A DNA stretch of 23,272 nt from CAZAQS01 sp964486825. GTDB lineage: Bacteria > Chloroflexota > Anaerolineae > Anaerolineales > UBA4823. The DNA lies in contig CAZAQS010000050.1 in assembly GCA_964486825.1 (NCBI GenBank), positions 1 through 23,272 on the forward strand. Direction: 5' to 3'. Both the position numbers and the translations under genes were made by a program. Below, piece by piece: positions 15,180-22,243 of this stretch. The first letter of the stretch is position 1. The number at the start of each line of letters is the position of its first letter. Below the pieces are notes generated by a model. That model was given only the letters and a program-made list of their open reading frames with translations, searched no databases and was not told where the DNA came from.

Positions 15180-15629
15180 TTAATATGGCGGCAGCTCTAC
15201 AATTTCGAACCAGTACTTGCCTATCATCCGCATAACCTCAACCAGTTGCTCCAGGTATACGGGTTTGGTAACATAACCACTGACGCCCAAATCGTAGGAG
15301 CGCAGGATATCCTCTTCGGCCTTCGAGGTGGTCAGTACGATGACGGGTATCCTGCGCAGGTTTGGATTACCTTTGATCTCTTTTAAAGCTTCTCGCCCAT
15401 CTTTACGGGGCATATTCAAGTCGAGCAAGATCACACCAGGGCGTGGAGCCGCTTCATAACTGGGGTAACGCCCTTCATGACAAAGGAATTCCATCAGCTC
15501 TTCACCATCTTTTACGAAATATAGCTTATTTGCCAGCCTTGCTTCTTCTAAAGCCTCTTGAGTCAATAACCTGTCATCTGGATCATCCTCAGCCATAAGG
15601 ATAGATACAGGTATTCCCCGGTGCTTCAT
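15180..15629 (-). CDS. Single-domain response regulator, Rcp/CheY-like (copy 2)
   Basis: 149 aa, nearly all receiver domain: acidic pair in MAEDDPDDR (14-16), phospho-acceptor D70 in ILLDLNMPRKDG, T100 and K122-P123. The insert before D70 and the tail GKYWFEIVELPP are typical of the Rcp1 group, which acts with phytochrome-like histidine kinases. AAGGAGAG precedes the ATG by 5 nt. It has no output domain, so it should work as a phosphate shuttle or by protein contact. Hand alignment gives 102 of 149 residues identical to the neighbouring copy at 15757-16206, with the only wholly different stretch at residues 51-61. That indicates a tandem duplication. Confidence 0.93.
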   Translation of the reverse strand: MKHRGIPVSILMAEDDPDDRLLTQEALEEARLANKLYFVKDGEELMEFLCHEGRYPSYEAAPRPGVILLDLNMPRKDGREALKEIKGNPNLRRIPVIVLTTSKAEEDILRSYDLGVSGYVTKPVYLEQLVEVMRMIGKYWFEIVELPPY

Positions 15630-15756
15630 ATTGGCTCTCCTTCACGATGGTCGAGTTGCTTTGAATACAGTCTTGTGGATTTCTCCCACTGCGTATAGCT
15701 GCGCTACGGCTACGGGTTGTTCGAGTCTACCATAAACGGATATCCAGGGGCAAGGA

Positions 15757-16206
15757 TCAGGATGGAGGCAGCTCAACGATCTGGAGCCAATACTTTCCTA
15801 AAGTTCTCATCACATTGATCAGGCCATCAAAGGTTACCGGCTTTGTTATATATCCGCTCACACCCAGGTCATAAGATTTAAGGATATCCTCCTCCGCTTT
15901 CGATGTAGTCAGGACAACCACTGGAATGATCCGAAGGTTCGGGTCGGCCTTAATTTCCTTAAGGGCTTCTCGCCCGTCTTTTAGTGGCATATTTAAATCT
16001 AGCAGAATCAGCCCCGGTCGTGGGCAGGAGGTACAATCTTCGAATGCCGCTCTCTTATACAGATAATCCATGAGCTCTTCACCATTGGTGACAAAACGAA
16101 GATCATTCACCAGGTGGGCTTCCTCGAGCGCATCCTTGCTCAACAAGCGATCATCTGGATCGTCCTCTGCCATTAAAATTACGACTGGTTCTGTTTTTTT
16201 CTTCAT
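15757..16206 (-). CDS. Single-domain response regulator, Rcp/CheY-like (copy 1, coupled to kinase)
   Basis: 149 aa receiver domain with D70 in ILLDLNMPLKDG, T100 and K122-P123, and tail GKYWLQIVELPP. Its ATG overlaps the stop of the membrane histidine kinase in an ATGA, so the two proteins are made together. In the Cph1/Rcp1 family such pairs are cognate kinase and regulator. I infer that it takes phosphate from H511 of that kinase. The lack of an output domain makes it a candidate carrier to the REC-headed enzymes downstream, though that is untested. Paralogue of the gene at 15180-15629. Confidence 0.93.
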   Translation of the reverse strand: MKKKTEPVVILMAEDDPDDRLLSKDALEEAHLVNDLRFVTNGEELMDYLYKRAAFEDCTSCPRPGLILLDLNMPLKDGREALKEIKADPNLRIIPVVVLTTSKAEEDILKSYDLGVSGYITKPVTFDGLINVMRTLGKYWLQIVELPPS

Positions 16207-18416
16207 GTAGCTTCTCCAATTATCACATTTTCATGCCTTATCGGAAGGCTTATGATAAATTTGCTGCCAAGGCCAGTATGGCTTTTTGCGTTGATGCTAC
16301 CTCCATGTCGCTCGACAATTTTCCGGCAGATAGATAAACCAATACCGCTGCCTTCGTATTCATCGCGCGCGTGTAGCCTCTGGAAAGGTTGGAAAATGCG
16401 ATCCACGTACTTTTCATCAAAGCCGATCCCGTTATCCTCCACAATAATCTCAACCTGTTTCATCCACCTTTTTTCCAGGTTCTCATCTTGTGCGTAGACC
16501 TTTATGATGGGTGGGGAATTGGGTTGACAGAACTTCAGACCATTCTGTATAAGGTTCTGCAATAACTGGCGCATCTGGACCGGATCGGCGTCGATAACAG
16601 GCAGGTTTCCGATCTCCACCCGCCCCTGGCTCTCCTCGATAAGCAATTCCAGGCTTGAGGCTACCTCTTCTGCAATGGTAGACAGATTCGTCGGAACGAA
16701 GGGGAGCGCTTTTGTCGTCAGCTGTGAATAAACCAATAGATCGTTGATGAGCGCCTGCATGCGAGCTGAAGAGCTGCGCATGCGCTCGACGTAATCAAGG
16801 CCTGACTCTCCCAGGCTCGGCCCGTGTTTTGCCTTGAGCCGCTCACCAAAAGCCTGGATCTTGCGCAGTGGTTCTTGAAGATCGTGGGAGGTAATGTATG
16901 CGAAATCTTGCAGTTCTCGGTTGCTACGCTCGAGCTGTGTGGCGTACCGCTCCAGTTCAGCCTCGCTCTTTTTGCGCTCCGTAATATCGAACATCACCCC
17001 CTGGATGAATAAGGGACTGCTATTTTCGTCGGTTACGATCGTGGATTCATCCCGGATCCAAACCGTTTGCCGGTTGCGTGTCAGCAGGCGGTATTCCAGT
17101 TGGAGACCGTTCTTCTTTTCACGGCTGTCTTTGATCTGTGCTAACACGTGATCGCAGTCATCCCTGTGTAGCTGTTTCGCCAGCTTGTGAGGATCCGACA
17201 ACCACTCTTGGGGAGAGAAGCCCAACATCGTTTCGACTTGAGGGCTAATGTAAATATACGAGCCATTCCCATCCAGGCGCGTTGTATATGTAATAGCTGG
17301 TATCTGCTCCACCAGGGTGCGGAAGCGGGTTTCTGCCTGCCGCACTTGCATTTCTCGTAACTGGACGGTCTTGGCCATTTCATCGAAGCCGGAGGCCAAT
17401 TGATGCAGCTCCCCATTCCCTGGTTTTATTCCTGTGCGGGCGCTCAGATCCCCGCCTGTCATGCGCTTGGCTGCATTCAGGACAGCATCCAACTTACGTA
17501 CGATAAAGACGTTTCCGCTATACCACGCCACTCCCATGGCAATGAAGGTAATCAGCGCCAGGGTCAGCAAGTTACGGCTGAGCTGTTGGTTTGCTTCTGC
17601 ATAGGCTATCTGGGTGGGTATGCCTATACTAACGTAAGCACGGTCGCTCAATCCCTGTAAAGGGATAAAGGCGAACAGGCGCAAGACCCCATCCACGCCA
17701 GCTGCCTCAACAGTCCCTTCACCCCGTTCTGTGATGATTGTTTGGATGATAGGAGCCTCAGGTAGCACCCTCCCAACCCATATTTCAGGATCAGGTTCTC
17801 GAGAGACGATGGTGCCATCCTGGGCGACGATCAATAATGCGCTCAAATCGGGAAGTTGGATTTCGGAGATCAGCTCCTGCAACCAGCGTAATTCCAGGTT
17901 TGAAAGCAGGACTCTCCCTTCTCCCCCGCTATCTATTATAGGGTAAGCAATCGGCAGCACCGTCCGTCTCGTATCTGGCAAAACAAGAAAATCTCCAACT
18001 ATAAAAGCATTTCTTTCAAGCGCTTGTTGGAAATGGAATTGCCCGCGCGGCGAAGGGATGGTCTCATCGATCGTCGAGGAACACAAGATATCTCCTGAGC
18101 TTGAAGCAAGCCGGATCCAACCGTACCTGCGGTATTGGCTGACGATTTCATCCAATAATTGTTCGCAATTGGTTAGATCGTCCCCGTGTATCTGTGGGAG
18201 GTTCGCAAGGGCCACTAAAAACTGGTTGGCCCCTTCTATCTGTGCACTATGATTGCTGGCTGCTAAACGAGTCAGACGAAAAGCGTCCTCTTGGGCGCTC
18301 TCGCGGGCCATTTGGCGTTGTTCCAACCCGGTATATAGTGTTAGAGCGAGCGCTGGGAGTGCTGACAGCAAAACAAGTAACAGCAAGCGAAAGCGTAGGC
18401 TAGAGGTAAACTGCAT
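16203..18416 (-). CDS. Membrane sensor histidine kinase (Cache-HAMP-PAS-HisKA-HATPase)
   Basis: 737 aa and the only membrane sensor of the cluster. TM1 about 9-29; extracytoplasmic Cache-like (dCACHE) sensor about 30-280; TM2 about 282-305; HAMP about 303-357; PAS 365-480 (ends FDITERKKSE); HisKA with H511 in ITSHDLQEPLRKI, the Cph1/phytochrome-like H box; N box NLIQNGLKF 621-629; ATP lid DNGIGF 661-666 and GSGIGL 689-694. Cache domains usually bind small molecules such as amino or organic acids; the ligand cannot be read here. The stop overlaps the following Rcp gene by 4 nt (ATGA). The ribosome site is G-rich (GGGGGG) but not canonical. I infer that it feeds phosphate to the Rcp proteins and possibly onward to the REC-headed enzymes. 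Confidence 0.94.
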   Translation of the reverse strand: MQFTSSLRFRLLLLVLLSALPALALTLYTGLEQRQMARESAQEDAFRLTRLAASNHSAQIEGANQFLVALANLPQIHGDDLTNCEQLLDEIVSQYRRYGWIRLASSSGDILCSSTIDETIPSPRGQFHFQQALERNAFIVGDFLVLPDTRRTVLPIAYPIIDSGGEGRVLLSNLELRWLQELISEIQLPDLSALLIVAQDGTIVSREPDPEIWVGRVLPEAPIIQTIITERGEGTVEAAGVDGVLRLFAFIPLQGLSDRAYVSIGIPTQIAYAEANQQLSRNLLTLALITFIAMGVAWYSGNVFIVRKLDAVLNAAKRMTGGDLSARTGIKPGNGELHQLASGFDEMAKTVQLREMQVRQAETRFRTLVEQIPAITYTTRLDGNGSYIYISPQVETMLGFSPQEWLSDPHKLAKQLHRDDCDHVLAQIKDSREKKNGLQLEYRLLTRNRQTVWIRDESTIVTDENSSPLFIQGVMFDITERKKSEAELERYATQLERSNRELQDFAYITSHDLQEPLRKIQAFGERLKAKHGPSLGESGLDYVERMRSSSARMQALINDLLVYSQLTTKALPFVPTNLSTIAEEVASSLELLIEESQGRVEIGNLPVIDADPVQMRQLLQNLIQNGLKFCQPNSPPIIKVYAQDENLEKRWMKQVEIIVEDNGIGFDEKYVDRIFQPFQRLHARDEYEGSGIGLSICRKIVERHGGSINAKSHTGLGSKFIISLPIRHENVIIGEAT

Positions 18417-18519
18417 CGCGAATTACCCCCCGGTCCTGCTCATTTCCCCAACTAACCAGCATGGTTCCGGCGAACAGTTGTATATCATCTTTAGTATTGT
18501 ACACGAAAAGCGAGCTGCA

Positions 18520-20991
18520 CTAGATTGCATTCTGGTCGACCAGCTCCAGAAATTTTCTGCCAACATGCGGATCGAAATGACGGCCAGTCTGGGAGCGGAT
18601 ATACTGGCGCGCCTTATTCATGCTCCACGCTTTCCGATAAGGGCGGTTAGAAAGTAAGGCATCCCAAACGTCAATGACCGCAAAGATACGGGCTGATAGC
18701 GGAATCTCTTCGCCTTTCAAGCGCCGCGGGTAACCGGTACCATCCCAGCGCTCATGGTGGCAGTAAGGGATGTCCAAAGAAGACTGAAGGAAGGGAATTG
18801 GGGCTAGCAATTTGTAAGCATAGTCGGAATGCCGGCGCATAATCTCCCATTCCTCCTCGTTGAGCGGGCCTGGTTTATGAAGGATATTATCTGGGATGGC
18901 CATTTTGCCGATATCGTGCAATATCGCACCCCGCCGTACTTTGTTAAGCTCCTCCTGGTCGATTCCCATGGCAGAGGCAAGTTGCAGGGTCATATGGGTC
19001 ACCCGTTGGGTATGCCCTTCGGTTTCCTTGTCGCGCAGCTCGAGCGCCCGGGACCAACCTTCCAAGGCTGTATCATATGCCCGGACGAGGTCGGCGTTGG
19101 ATTGCTGGAGGCCCTCGAAGAGTAAGGCATTATCAATCGCTATAGCGATCTGGCCTGCCAGGGTTCCTAAGAAATCAGTCCATTCTGGGTCAGGTTCAAG
19201 CCGTTCCCTGTGGTAGACCTCCAAAACCCCATTGACTTCTCCCTTTGAGAAAAGGGGCGTTCCAATATATGTGACAAAACCTTCACCTTCTGGGAAAGGT
19301 TGGTTATCTATTACTCCTTCTATGGACAAGCTTTTTACATGTAAATCCTTTTTTTCTAGCGCAACTTTTCCTGCAAATTCCTGCCCAAGTCGTACCCGTT
19401 TCCGCTGGATGCTCTTTGTCCGAAAGCCCCAACCTATAGAATATTCCAGGTCCCCAGTTTCCTTGTTCAGCAGGAATACTGCAGCCGCATCAACAGCCAG
19501 TTGCTGTATGGTCTGTTTCAAAGCGGTCTTCAGCGTAAGTCTCAGGTCAAGTGTTGAGGCGATAGCGAGATCGATCTCGTGTAGTGCCTGGGTATACTGT
19601 AAACGTCGTTGAGCATCCTCGAAAAGGCGTGCCCGGAACATTGAGCTGCCAGTAATTTTTCCAATCGCCGTGAGTAGTTGGATTTCGGCTTTTGAAAACC
19701 GGCGTTCATTGGAACGGCCTGTGGCGATTAGACCTATAATTTCTGCTTCGGCTTGCAGGGGGACGATTGCTACAGTCTGGCATTCATCCTCCCCATTTCC
19801 AGGCTCAGGAAGAACCAAAGCTTTGCGCCCAATATAGGCTTCGGATAATAAGAGAGGATTTATATTCTTTGAAGGTCCGCTGCTCACCAGAATAACAGGC
19901 TCAGTATCCTTCGGGTTCGAGCCTTCTGTATTCATCTTAACCTGGATCACCTCTGCCCAATCACTATCCAGCAAATCTTTAATCTCAGCTTCTATCAAGG
20001 CCGGCATAGAGCTAAGATTCTGGCCATCTTGCAAGCGGTTCGAGATATGGGCAATCGCAGCTAGCTCTTTGTTTCGAGCTTGCTCTTCTTCATAGAGAAG
20101 GGCGTTGCTAATCGCGAGCGTAGCCTGGTCTACCAGCCCTTTCAACAAGGCTAGCTCTTCTTCCGAGTAGGTGCGCTCGCTTCCATCCGTGTAGATGTGC
20201 AAAACTCCAAACGCTTCACCAGCACAAACGATTCCAATCGAGACAACCGTTGATGTACCGGATCCTGCATAGACCTTTGCGTGAGGAATATGATCATCCG
20301 GTCTTGAAGCTGAATTCAATTGGATCTGCTTGGGTGGGAGGTAAATTTGTTCTTGATTGTTTTGAAGGCGGAGCATGAGCTGCCTGGCAGTCTCCGGTTG
20401 CATCTGGTAAACCGCTCCGAGGTGATAGGAATTATCTTCTGAATTGTATATTTGAATACAGGAGGCACTGCCATTGACCGACAGGCAGCTTTCTTCACAT
20501 ACTGCCCCCAGAATGGCATTGAGATCCAACCTGGCATTTAGTCGACTTGCAATACGGAGCAAAGCTTCCGCTTTGGCGGCTTCCTGGCGGATGGTTTCTT
20601 CGGCTTGCTTACGTTCCAGCGCGTAGCGGATGGAGCGTTCTAACAGGGCGCCATGCACTTGATCTTTAACCAGATAATCCGCTGCTCCGGCAGCCATAGC
20701 CTGCAGATCTACGTTGTACCCACCCCTGCCGGTCAATAATATGATGGGCGCGCGGCAGCCTTTTGCGGTTGCTTCATGCAGCAGCTCCAGACCATCGCGG
20801 TGACCCAACCTATAATCAACCAGGAAGATATCATACTCCCCCTCGAGCATCGATTCCAGGCCGTCCTCATAGGTGTCCACCCACGCCAGGCTGTATCTGT
20901 AGTGCTCAAATTCTTTCAATAACTCGCGAGTCAGGACGAAGTCGTCTTCATCATCATCTACGAGGAGTATTTTGATTCGTCTTCCCTGCAT
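18520..20991 (-). CDS. REC-GAF-GAF-GAF-HD-GYP c-di-GMP phosphodiesterase
   Basis: 823 aa, soluble. REC about 5-125 with D59 (LVDYRLG) and K109; GAF domains about 145-305, 310-465 and 475-620; HD-GYP about 630-815. The catalytic marks are intact: HD at 692-693 in ILHDIGKMAIPD, HH at 745-746 and the signature HHERWDGTGYP. The domain should hydrolyse c-di-GMP to GMP (via pGpG). Three GAF domains suggest small-ligand control in addition to phosphorylation. ATG 20991 has only a modest AGGTAG ribosome site. A better AGGAGG lies upstream next to an in-frame 7-codon reading frame that ends in TAA (see findings). First gene of the cluster, divergent from the GntR gene. Confidence 0.94.
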   Translation of the reverse strand: MQGRRIKILLVDDDEDDFVLTRELLKEFEHYRYSLAWVDTYEDGLESMLEGEYDIFLVDYRLGHRDGLELLHEATAKGCRAPIILLTGRGGYNVDLQAMAAGAADYLVKDQVHGALLERSIRYALERKQAEETIRQEAAKAEALLRIASRLNARLDLNAILGAVCEESCLSVNGSASCIQIYNSEDNSYHLGAVYQMQPETARQLMLRLQNNQEQIYLPPKQIQLNSASRPDDHIPHAKVYAGSGTSTVVSIGIVCAGEAFGVLHIYTDGSERTYSEEELALLKGLVDQATLAISNALLYEEEQARNKELAAIAHISNRLQDGQNLSSMPALIEAEIKDLLDSDWAEVIQVKMNTEGSNPKDTEPVILVSSGPSKNINPLLLSEAYIGRKALVLPEPGNGEDECQTVAIVPLQAEAEIIGLIATGRSNERRFSKAEIQLLTAIGKITGSSMFRARLFEDAQRRLQYTQALHEIDLAIASTLDLRLTLKTALKQTIQQLAVDAAAVFLLNKETGDLEYSIGWGFRTKSIQRKRVRLGQEFAGKVALEKKDLHVKSLSIEGVIDNQPFPEGEGFVTYIGTPLFSKGEVNGVLEVYHRERLEPDPEWTDFLGTLAGQIAIAIDNALLFEGLQQSNADLVRAYDTALEGWSRALELRDKETEGHTQRVTHMTLQLASAMGIDQEELNKVRRGAILHDIGKMAIPDNILHKPGPLNEEEWEIMRRHSDYAYKLLAPIPFLQSSLDIPYCHHERWDGTGYPRRLKGEEIPLSARIFAVIDVWDALLSNRPYRKAWSMNKARQYIRSQTGRHFDPHVGRKFLELVDQNAI

Positions 20992-21003
20992 ACCGCTACC
21001 TGA

Positions 21004-21036
21004 TTACGAATAAATGATTTTTTCCAAATGCCTCCT
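21004..21036 (-). other. Possible 7-codon leader ORF with AGGAGG
   Basis: On the minus strand AGGAGG (21036-21031) is followed after CAT by TTG GAA AAA ATC ATT TAT TCG TAA (21027-21004). This frame is the same as that of the HD-GYP gene starting at 20991. Spacing from AGGAGG to TTG is tight (3 nt), so translation is uncertain. Confidence 0.3.
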
Positions 21037-21183
21037 AATTGTATCCGATTTGAAGTTGGCCATCTTAGAAATTTGTCACTATATTCCTGGATATAAATCA
21101 TCATACCTTGGATCTTATCGGCAAAATCTGGCAGAAAAAAGGGCCAATAGAAGAAAATATAGTTGTAAGGCTCAGAAATATGC

Positions 21184-21212
21184 TTGACTCTAAATAAAAT
21201 CCCTGTTATATT
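21184..21212 (+). promoter_or_regulatory. Sigma70-type promoter of the GntR gene
   Basis: TTGACT (21184-21189), 17-bp spacer, TATATT (21207-21212): five of six matches in each box at ideal spacing, with an AT-rich spacer. Start expected near 21219, giving a leader of about 75 nt to ATG 21295. Confidence 0.8.
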
Positions 21213-21221
21213 AAGCTCAGA

Positions 21222-21241
21222 TTGGTATACACCAATATACC
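21222..21241. promoter_or_regulatory. GntR/HutC-type operator overlapping the start site
   Basis: TTGGTATACACCAA (21222-21235) is a dyad with arms TTGGT/ACCAA. GGTATA-N6-TATACC (21224-21241) is a second, overlapping perfect dyad. The TGGTATANACCA form is close to published sites of HutC-subfamily regulators (NagR/DasR-like TGGTCTAGACCA). Placed just after the -10, it would block initiation, which fits autorepression. Confidence 0.6.
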
Positions 21242-21294
21242 ATTAGCATATCATTTCACAGGGTAGCACTGTCTTTGACGAGAATTTAATTCCG

Positions 21295-22056
21295 ATGACG
21301 ATAAACGAATTTCCAGCTGCTCGCGACCGTTTCAGTATGACCGTTCCTCTTTACGTCCAGATCGCAGAAGGATTCCTGGACCGCATAGAATCGGGCGAGC
21401 TAGCCCCGGGGGACCGTTTGCCACCTGAACGAGAGCTAAGCGAGTTATTATCAGTAAACCGAATGACGGTGCGCAGGGCGCTACGTATGCTGGAGGGTCA
21501 GGGTTTGCTCATCCGCCGACAGGGGGCGGGAACCTATGTCGCCAAGCCCAAAATCGAACGGCAGGCCAGCCAGTTGTTCCCTTTTACACGTGGCATGGAG
21601 CAGCGTGGTTATAAACCTGGTATTCAACTGATTACCTTCGAAAGACGACCAGCAGAGACATCCATCGCGCAGAAGTTGGATATACCGGTGGCAGCCCCGG
21701 TCTTCCGGGCTTACCGCCTGCGAACCTTGAACCAGGAAGCGGTCATGTTGGAGGATTTCACCGTCCCGGCGAATATCTTCACGAATTTCGATCATCATGA
21801 CCTGTCTTCCCGTTCCCTCTACGAGATTTTCTCCACTGAATACCAACTTTCGATCAGCCAGGCTCACCAAAGCCTGGAACCAGTTATTGCTTCAGAGTAT
21901 GAGGCTCGCTTGCTGAATATCGATACCGGCGCACCGATGATGCTGGAGCGACGGTTGGCCTTTGACGAGCAAGGTCGTCCGGTCGAATACAGCAAGGACC
22001 TTTATCGGGGGGATCGTTTCCGCTTCATTACGGAGATTGCCTCCCTGGAACTATAG
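21295..22056 (+). CDS. GntR-family (HutC subfamily) transcriptional regulator with UTRA domain
   Basis: 253 aa. Winged helix about 16-85: PLYVQIAEGFLDRI, the GDRLPPERELSE signature, recognition region VNRMTVRRALRMLEGQG and wing RRQGAGTYVA. UTRA ligand domain about 90-250 (PFTRGMEQRGYKPG, then the DLYRGDRFRF end typical of UTRA). UTRA regulators usually respond to sugar phosphates or related small metabolites and repress by binding short dyads. ATG 21295 has no clear Shine-Dalgarno; ATG 21337 is an alternative that keeps the whole domain. The dyad at its own promoter suggests autoregulation, and the aldolase downstream suggests a sugar-phosphate effector; both are inferences. Confidence 0.93.
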   Translation: MTINEFPAARDRFSMTVPLYVQIAEGFLDRIESGELAPGDRLPPERELSELLSVNRMTVRRALRMLEGQGLLIRRQGAGTYVAKPKIERQASQLFPFTRGMEQRGYKPGIQLITFERRPAETSIAQKLDIPVAAPVFRAYRLRTLNQEAVMLEDFTVPANIFTNFDHHDLSSRSLYEIFSTEYQLSISQAHQSLEPVIASEYEARLLNIDTGAPMMLERRLAFDEQGRPVEYSKDLYRGDRFRFITEIASLEL

Positions 22057-22099
22057 AGATAGCCATGCGACGGTTTTTGAAGAATCCATACAGACCAAC

Positions 22100-22125
22100 T
22101 TACGCCCACCAAAAAATGGGCGTAA
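22100..22125 (+). terminator. Hairpin after the GntR gene (terminator or leader element)
   Basis: TTACGCCCA (22100-22108) and TGGGCGTAA (22117-22125) form a perfect 9-bp stem with loop CCAAAAAA. The T run (GGTTTTTATT, from 22137) comes 12 nt later rather than directly, so efficiency is uncertain. The arms can also pair with segments further on (see findings). Confidence 0.5.
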
Positions 22126-22196
22126 TCTATCTATACGGTTTTTATTCTGTTACGCCATGCACACGTAAGCCATGATCTGTTTAAGATGGGCGTCCA

Positions 22197-22213
22197 TTTC
22201 CGTAAAACGGAAA
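22197..22213. promoter_or_regulatory. Perfect dyad upstream of the aldolase
   Basis: TTTCCGT AAA ACGGAAA, arms of 7 bp, 30 nt ahead of the aldolase ATG. It may be an operator or a small mRNA hairpin just above the ribosome site. It does not resemble the GntR-type dyad at 21222-21241. Confidence 0.4.
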
Positions 22214-22243
22214 CATTTTCAATCGAATGAGTAAGGAGGATAA

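Larger units (their letters stand above)
20992..21294. other. Divergent intergenic region (303 bp)
   Basis: It separates the signalling cluster from the GntR gene. The right half holds a strong plus-strand promoter and operator. On the minus strand the only promoter-like element I see is TACAAT at 21043-21038, without a good -35. AT-rich; no RNA gene recognised. Confidence 0.6.

Noticed and set aside
15735..15745. GGATATCC near 15740 as a second copy of the 9639 palindrome
   Set aside because: Only the central 8 bp match, which is expected by chance at this length.
18496..18501. TACAAT on the minus strand as a promoter for the membrane kinase
   Set aside because: Five of six -10 matches, but no -35 at 16-18 bp; the gene may be read from the promoter upstream of the HD-GYP gene.
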